Assembly (NCBI GenBank): GCA_964440935.1
Contig: CAYTTY010000008.1
Coordinates: 1 to 64,000 of the forward strand
From: WJJR01 sp964440935
GTDB lineage: Bacteria > Zixibacteria > MSB-5A5 > WJJR01
Length of the DNA stretch: 64,000 nucleotides
Reading direction: 5' to 3'
Positions 60,842 through 64,000 of the stretch are shown one piece after another. How positions within the stretch are numbered: the first letter of the stretch is position 1; every line of letters begins with the position of its first letter. The notes under the pieces were generated by a model. The model made no database searches, had not been told where the DNA came from, and was given only the letters and a program-made list of their open reading frames with translations. The translations under genes and the position numbers were made by a program.

Positions 60842-61183
60842 ATGAAACTTAATTCATGGGAAAAGGACGGGGTCGCCATTCTGCAGCCCAAAGGCAAGCT
60901 GATGGGAGGCTCGGATACGGGTGACCTCGACGAACGGCTGTACTCGCTGGTGGGGCAGGGGAAACTGAAGGTGATCCTGGATTTGGGTGAGACCGACTGG
61001 ATCAACTCCTCGGGCCTCTCGATTCTGATTCATCATTGGAAGAAGTACAACGACGCCGGTGGGAATTTGCGACTGGCCAATCTGACGAACAAGATCGAGA
61101 AGATTCTGGTCATCTCAAAGCTGACATCGGTGTTCGACACGTACGATACCCTTGATGAGGCAGTGGCCAGCTTCAAAGAGTGA
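60842..61183 (+). CDS. STAS-domain anti-sigma factor antagonist
   Basis: A 113-residue single STAS domain. Its N-terminal strands are VAILQPKGKLMGGSD, with the conserved phosphorylatable serine in DWINSSGLSIL and a C-terminal helix in DTYDTLDEAVASF. Unlike the STAS protein at 43896 it has no extension, so it looks like a conventional SpoIIAA/RsbV-type antagonist. Its anti-sigma partner kinase is not in the window. A strong promoter (60771-60799) and AGGAGG before the ATG at 60842 support expression. It is divergent from the NtrC-like regulator. Confidence 0.9.
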   Translation: MKLNSWEKDGVAILQPKGKLMGGSDTGDLDERLYSLVGQGKLKVILDLGETDWINSSGLSILIHHWKKYNDAGGNLRLANLTNKIEKILVISKLTSVFDTYDTLDEAVASFKE

Positions 61184-61205
61184 ACATCGGCCATTCTCAA
61201 TGTGT

Positions 61206-61226
61206 CGCCCCCCATTCCGGGGGGCG
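61206..61226. repeat. GC-rich hairpin between STAS and SDR genes
   Basis: CGCCCCCC-attcc-GGGGGGCG, an 8-bp perfect stem 22 bp after the STAS stop. There is no T-run after it, so it may attenuate rather than end transcription. Confidence 0.5.
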
Positions 61227-61252
61227 TGAATTCTCTACTGATCAGAGGTGTA

Positions 61253-61972
61253 ATGGGTTCTCTTAAAGGGTGCCGCGTCATTGTGACGGGTGCATCAAAA
61301 GGTATTGGCCGCGCCATCGCTGAACGATTGGCCGATGATGGGGCCAAGTTGGCACTGGTGGCACGCAGCAAGGATCTGCTCGACGAACGCGCGGCCGACT
61401 GCACGGATCGCGGCGCGCAGTGTCAAGCATTCGTGTGTGATGTCTCCGATACCGATGCGGTTGCTAAGGCGTTCACATTGGCCATGGAATGGCTCGGCGG
61501 TATCGACGTGCTCGTCAACAACGCCGGGTTGGGACACTTTGGGTCGATTGAAGAATTGGAGATTGAACGGTTCGATGAAATGATCGACACTAATCTGCGT
61601 GGCGTGTTTCTCTGCTCCCGTGTCGTCGTGCCGCGCATGAAATCCGATGGTGGCGGCTCGATCATCAACATTTCTTCGATTGCCGGTAAGAACGGATTCA
61701 AAGGCGGAGCGGGCTACTCGGCATCGAAATTCGGCGTGATGGGGATGTCGGAGTGCATGAGCCTCGACCTCCGTCCACACAACATTCGTGTAGCAGCGAT
61801 CTGCCCCGGCTCCGTCAACGCCCCTGATTTCCGCACGGGACGCTCCGGACGCATCGCCGACGAGAACATGATCCAGGCCAGCGACGTCGCCGAAGCGGTC
61901 GCCTACATTGCCTCCCAACCGTCCCGTATCTTCATCCGCGACCTGGAAATCCGAGTGACGAATCCCTCGTAG
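61253..61972 (+). CDS. Short-chain dehydrogenase/reductase
   Basis: A 239-residue NAD(P)-dependent oxidoreductase of the classical SDR type. TGASKGIG is the cofactor loop, NNAG the central motif and NISSIAG gives the catalytic Ser; YSASK holds the catalytic Tyr and Lys. PGSVNAPDF follows. It resembles FabG/3-ketoacyl reductases, but the substrate is not determinable. AGAGGTG lies 5 nt upstream of the ATG at 61253. It follows the STAS gene on the same strand beyond a hairpin. Confidence 0.9.
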   Translation: MGSLKGCRVIVTGASKGIGRAIAERLADDGAKLALVARSKDLLDERAADCTDRGAQCQAFVCDVSDTDAVAKAFTLAMEWLGGIDVLVNNAGLGHFGSIEELEIERFDEMIDTNLRGVFLCSRVVVPRMKSDGGGSIINISSIAGKNGFKGGAGYSASKFGVMGMSECMSLDLRPHNIRVAAICPGSVNAPDFRTGRSGRIADENMIQASDVAEAVAYIASQPSRIFIRDLEIRVTNPS

Positions 61973-62418
61973 GTCAACTACTGTCCGATTGATAGTAAGG
62001 GCGTGGGTGGCTGCGAATTCTGAACGTCGTCCCGCGAAGCGGAAGAACACCCGGGCACGATCTTCACAGCCCCTCCGATAGGACCAACGATAGGTGACGA
62101 AGTCCAGCGCCTTATAGCAATTGTCACAAATCCTTTCTGTTTGGATCTGTGTGCCACGCCCTAAAGGGCACTGTTGAATTTGGGTGAGAAAGTCAATCCA
62201 GAGGATGAATTGTAGGAGTAGATCGAGTAAAGTGAAGGTAATGCAAATGTGGACCCTGCGTAGCGTAGCGAGCGAGACAAGAGCAGACCAGTAGCTGGGC
62301 GCTGATGACGTGGCACCTGCAGTACATGCTTTGAGAGTAACTGAATTCGTCAGTTCTCTAATTTGTGCTTGTTGAAAAAGCGATTACTGCAACTCGGGCG
62401 CTGCATTCGACTCAGAGG
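61973..62418. other. Intergenic gap with a family A end
   Basis: No gene seen. A family A end (TATAGCAATTGTCACAAA) starts at 62113 and matches 54813-54860 for about 45 bp; its partner end was not found. The rest shows no feature I can name. Confidence 0.5.
62113..62160. mobile_element. MITE-like family A end (partial copy 4)
   Basis: About 45 bp match the left end of the element at 54813 (TATAGCAATTGTCA, then TCCTT, GTTTGGATC and GTGCCACG in the same order). No inverted partner is evident before the next gene, so this is a partial or degraded copy. Confidence 0.45.
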
Positions 62419-64000
62419 TCACTTAATAATCACCAGCTTCCCCACTTGACTCCCTAGCCGCGAATCGACCTTCCAGATGTAAATGCCGGAGACCGCGGCC
62501 TGCACGTTGCGCGTCACCAAGTCCCAGCCGACCGAGGAGGGATAGGTGGTAAGGAACGGATCGGGGTGATGAATACGGCGCACCAAATCACCGTCGAGGG
62601 TGTAAATGCTGATCGTCGCCGTGTCGGGAAGATTGATGAAGTGAATGCGGCGATCCTGCTCGGCGAACTCCTCAACGCCGCGCCCTTCGTATCCCTCCCG
62701 AAAATACGACGTCACCGTCCCATGTCCATCCCGGTACGCCAGTTTGTAGGGATTCGGGAAGACCTGCACCTTGAGCCCCGAGTCGATGACAACGTCGGTC
62801 GAATAGATCGGCTCAAAATAGCGGCTGTTGGCTGAGGGTGACGATTCCAGGGGTTCCATCCCGCTGCGGTAATCGCCAAAGTCAAACGCCGTCACCGCAC
62901 AAAACAGCGGCACCCCGGGATTGAGACGATCAATGGTCACCTCATAGACACCGTACGTGAGCGGCTCGCCATCGATAATCGTGTCGCGGTCCGCCACCCG
63001 CTGGATGATGTTCGTCTCCGTCGACCCCATTTCCATGTACACATTGCCGCGATTGAGGGACTCGGGCGTCCAGTAGGAACGCCGCTCGCGCGTGGTGATC
63101 CGGACGATCTGTCCCAACACATCGAACGTGGTGTCGGTGACACTGTCGGTGTATGCACGCTCCGGGACCGGCTCCGCATAGTCTTGCGGGTGGAAGGTGT
63201 CATCGCCGAGTGTGAGCTGCCATTCCGCCGGGGTTAAGGCGTAGGAGATCTGCTCCCACGAGCCGGTCTCCGGGTGGTACTCGAGCCGCACGTAGTCCTC
63301 CCTGTCCCAACTGGCTATCAGCGAATACTGATCGTCGAGATCGAACTTGCCCACGTACACACGATACCCCTCGAAATCGCGTTGCAGAGAAAACGGATCG
63401 ACAGCACTCTCGGTCCGGGCGCCCTCCCACCGCAGGGTCACCGCCCCCGGAGTGGTGACGATGTCAAACGCCGGTGCGGGAGGCGGTGACGGACCACGGA
63501 AGTCGGGCACCCCGTCGCCCCGGTAGAACACTGAATCACACCCGCCGGGCCCGCAATCGGTCAGATACGCGGCCCCCCGGTCGCCGTTACCGTCGGTGTC
63601 CACTCCTGGATTGTCGAACACCCAGCTCGCCCAGCGCGCGTTGTGAATGAGATCGGAGAAATCCAGACGGTTCCTGTATTCCCGCACGTCATACGGATTG
63701 AAGTTCGTCATGAAGTTGAGCGGGTCGCGGTGAAAGCCAGAGCCGGCAACAAACGCCGCCGTCAAGGGAATCGAATCCCCCGGCGGAATGGGCGGCACCG
63801 GACCATAGGAGAGACACGCGACCACGCGATCGCCATTGGCAATATCCTCGCCGCCGCCATCGCGCTTGGGGCGCCTCCATCCCTCGGTCCACATGTCCTG
63901 CGCTGCGTACATTTGATCGTAATCGATCTCCCCATTGCCCATCATCCGGTAATCACCCCGGTCGCCCACCGGCAGGCCGAATTGTCCGAAGTAGCCGCTG
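62419..64000 (-). CDS. Large secreted protein with C-terminal sorting domain (5' end beyond window)
   Basis: The last 527 residues or so of a longer protein: the frame stays open to the window edge, so the N-terminus is missing. A DTDGNGDRG-type acidic loop (about residue 135) could bind calcium. A fibronectin-like segment (PGAVTLRWEGARTESAVDPF...FEGYRVYVG) follows. The C-terminal part has VQVFPNPYKLAYRD, TISIYTLDGDLVRRI and SGIYIWKVDS...GKLVIIK, the plan of FlgD-like/T9SS sorting domains. It is probably surface-exposed or secreted. The GTG near 63969 is an internal codon, not the true start. Confidence 0.83.
   Translation of the reverse strand, partial: SGYFGQFGLPVGDRGDYRMMGNGEIDYDQMYAAQDMWTEGWRRPKRDGGGEDIANGDRVVACLSYGPVPPIPPGDSIPLTAAFVAGSGFHRDPLNFMTNFNPYDVREYRNRLDFSDLIHNARWASWVFDNPGVDTDGNGDRGAAYLTDCGPGGCDSVFYRGDGVPDFRGPSPPPAPAFDIVTTPGAVTLRWEGARTESAVDPFSLQRDFEGYRVYVGKFDLDDQYSLIASWDREDYVRLEYHPETGSWEQISYALTPAEWQLTLGDDTFHPQDYAEPVPERAYTDSVTDTTFDVLGQIVRITTRERRSYWTPESLNRGNVYMEMGSTETNIIQRVADRDTIIDGEPLTYGVYEVTIDRLNPGVPLFCAVTAFDFGDYRSGMEPLESSPSANSRYFEPIYSTDVVIDSGLKVQVFPNPYKLAYRDGHGTVTSYFREGYEGRGVEEFAEQDRRIHFINLPDTATISIYTLDGDLVRRIHHPDPFLTTYPSSVGWDLVTRNVQAAVSGIYIWKVDSRLGSQVGKLVIIK

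Noticed and set aside
61206..61226. Intrinsic terminator after the STAS gene
   Set aside because: Strong hairpin but no following T-run; kept only as a hairpin.

Overview
The window looks like a chromosomal piece of an uncultured, GC-moderate, Gram-negative bacterium of the FCB superphylum; Candidatus Zixibacteria or a close neighbour is my best guess. This is inferred from gene content: PorV/PorQ-type outer-membrane proteins, secreted proteins with FlgD-like or type IX secretion (T9SS) C-terminal sorting domains, several Ser/Thr kinases carrying TPR or TolB-propeller domains, and a DUF6754 membrane operon. No rRNA or ribosomal protein is present to settle the taxonomy.

Layout. 1-677 is a repeat-rich edge. 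678-3930 (minus) holds an FHA protein and a CHASE2 receptor kinase. 4060-7300 (plus) is dusB-larC-etfA. 7301-12105 is an apparent insertion: an ArsR-rhodanese regulator, an SQR-like flavoprotein, a secreted protein, a one-haem protein, a TlpA-like thioredoxin and a truncated DsrE start. It is bracketed by a 36-bp duplication of the 3' end of etfA. 12310-15481 (minus) encodes a LapA-like protein, a coiled-coil protein and a frameshifted outer-membrane protein. 16042-18806 (minus) is a tandem pair of BaiN/HI0933 flavoproteins. 18807-19759 holds two identical MITE-like elements. 19760-27938 (minus) is an operon of three Ser/Thr kinases, divergent from an SPFH/zinc-ribbon pair and a Ppx/GppA phosphatase. 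31953-36590 is a propeller protein and two PorV/PorQ-family proteins. 36837-39914 is a compact membrane operon (DUF6754, three further membrane proteins, a 44-residue zinc ribbon). 40209-45685 covers envelope and signalling genes (D,D-carboxypeptidase, HtrA, lipoprotein, STAS, diguanylate cyclase). 45844-53539 holds DUF362, CoA-binding, threonine synthase, three glycosyltransferase-like proteins, tRNA-Asn and a cupredoxin. 53540-55265 is repeat-rich around one methyltransferase. 55266-61972 holds a DUF6125 protein, two methyltransferases, a prepilin peptidase, a small zinc ribbon, an NtrC-like regulator, a STAS protein and an SDR. The right edge carries the 3' part of a large secreted protein.

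The most striking overall signal is the density of small palindromic elements in every longer intergenic gap. Many are a hairpin preceded by GTAG, GTGG or GTGC, often paired head-to-head with 30-100 bp between, like REP/BIME sequences. Two MITE-like families with terminal inverted repeats also occur. No transposase or RAYT gene lies in the window, so any mobiliser must be elsewhere.

All assignments are from reading translations and motifs; no database search was run.
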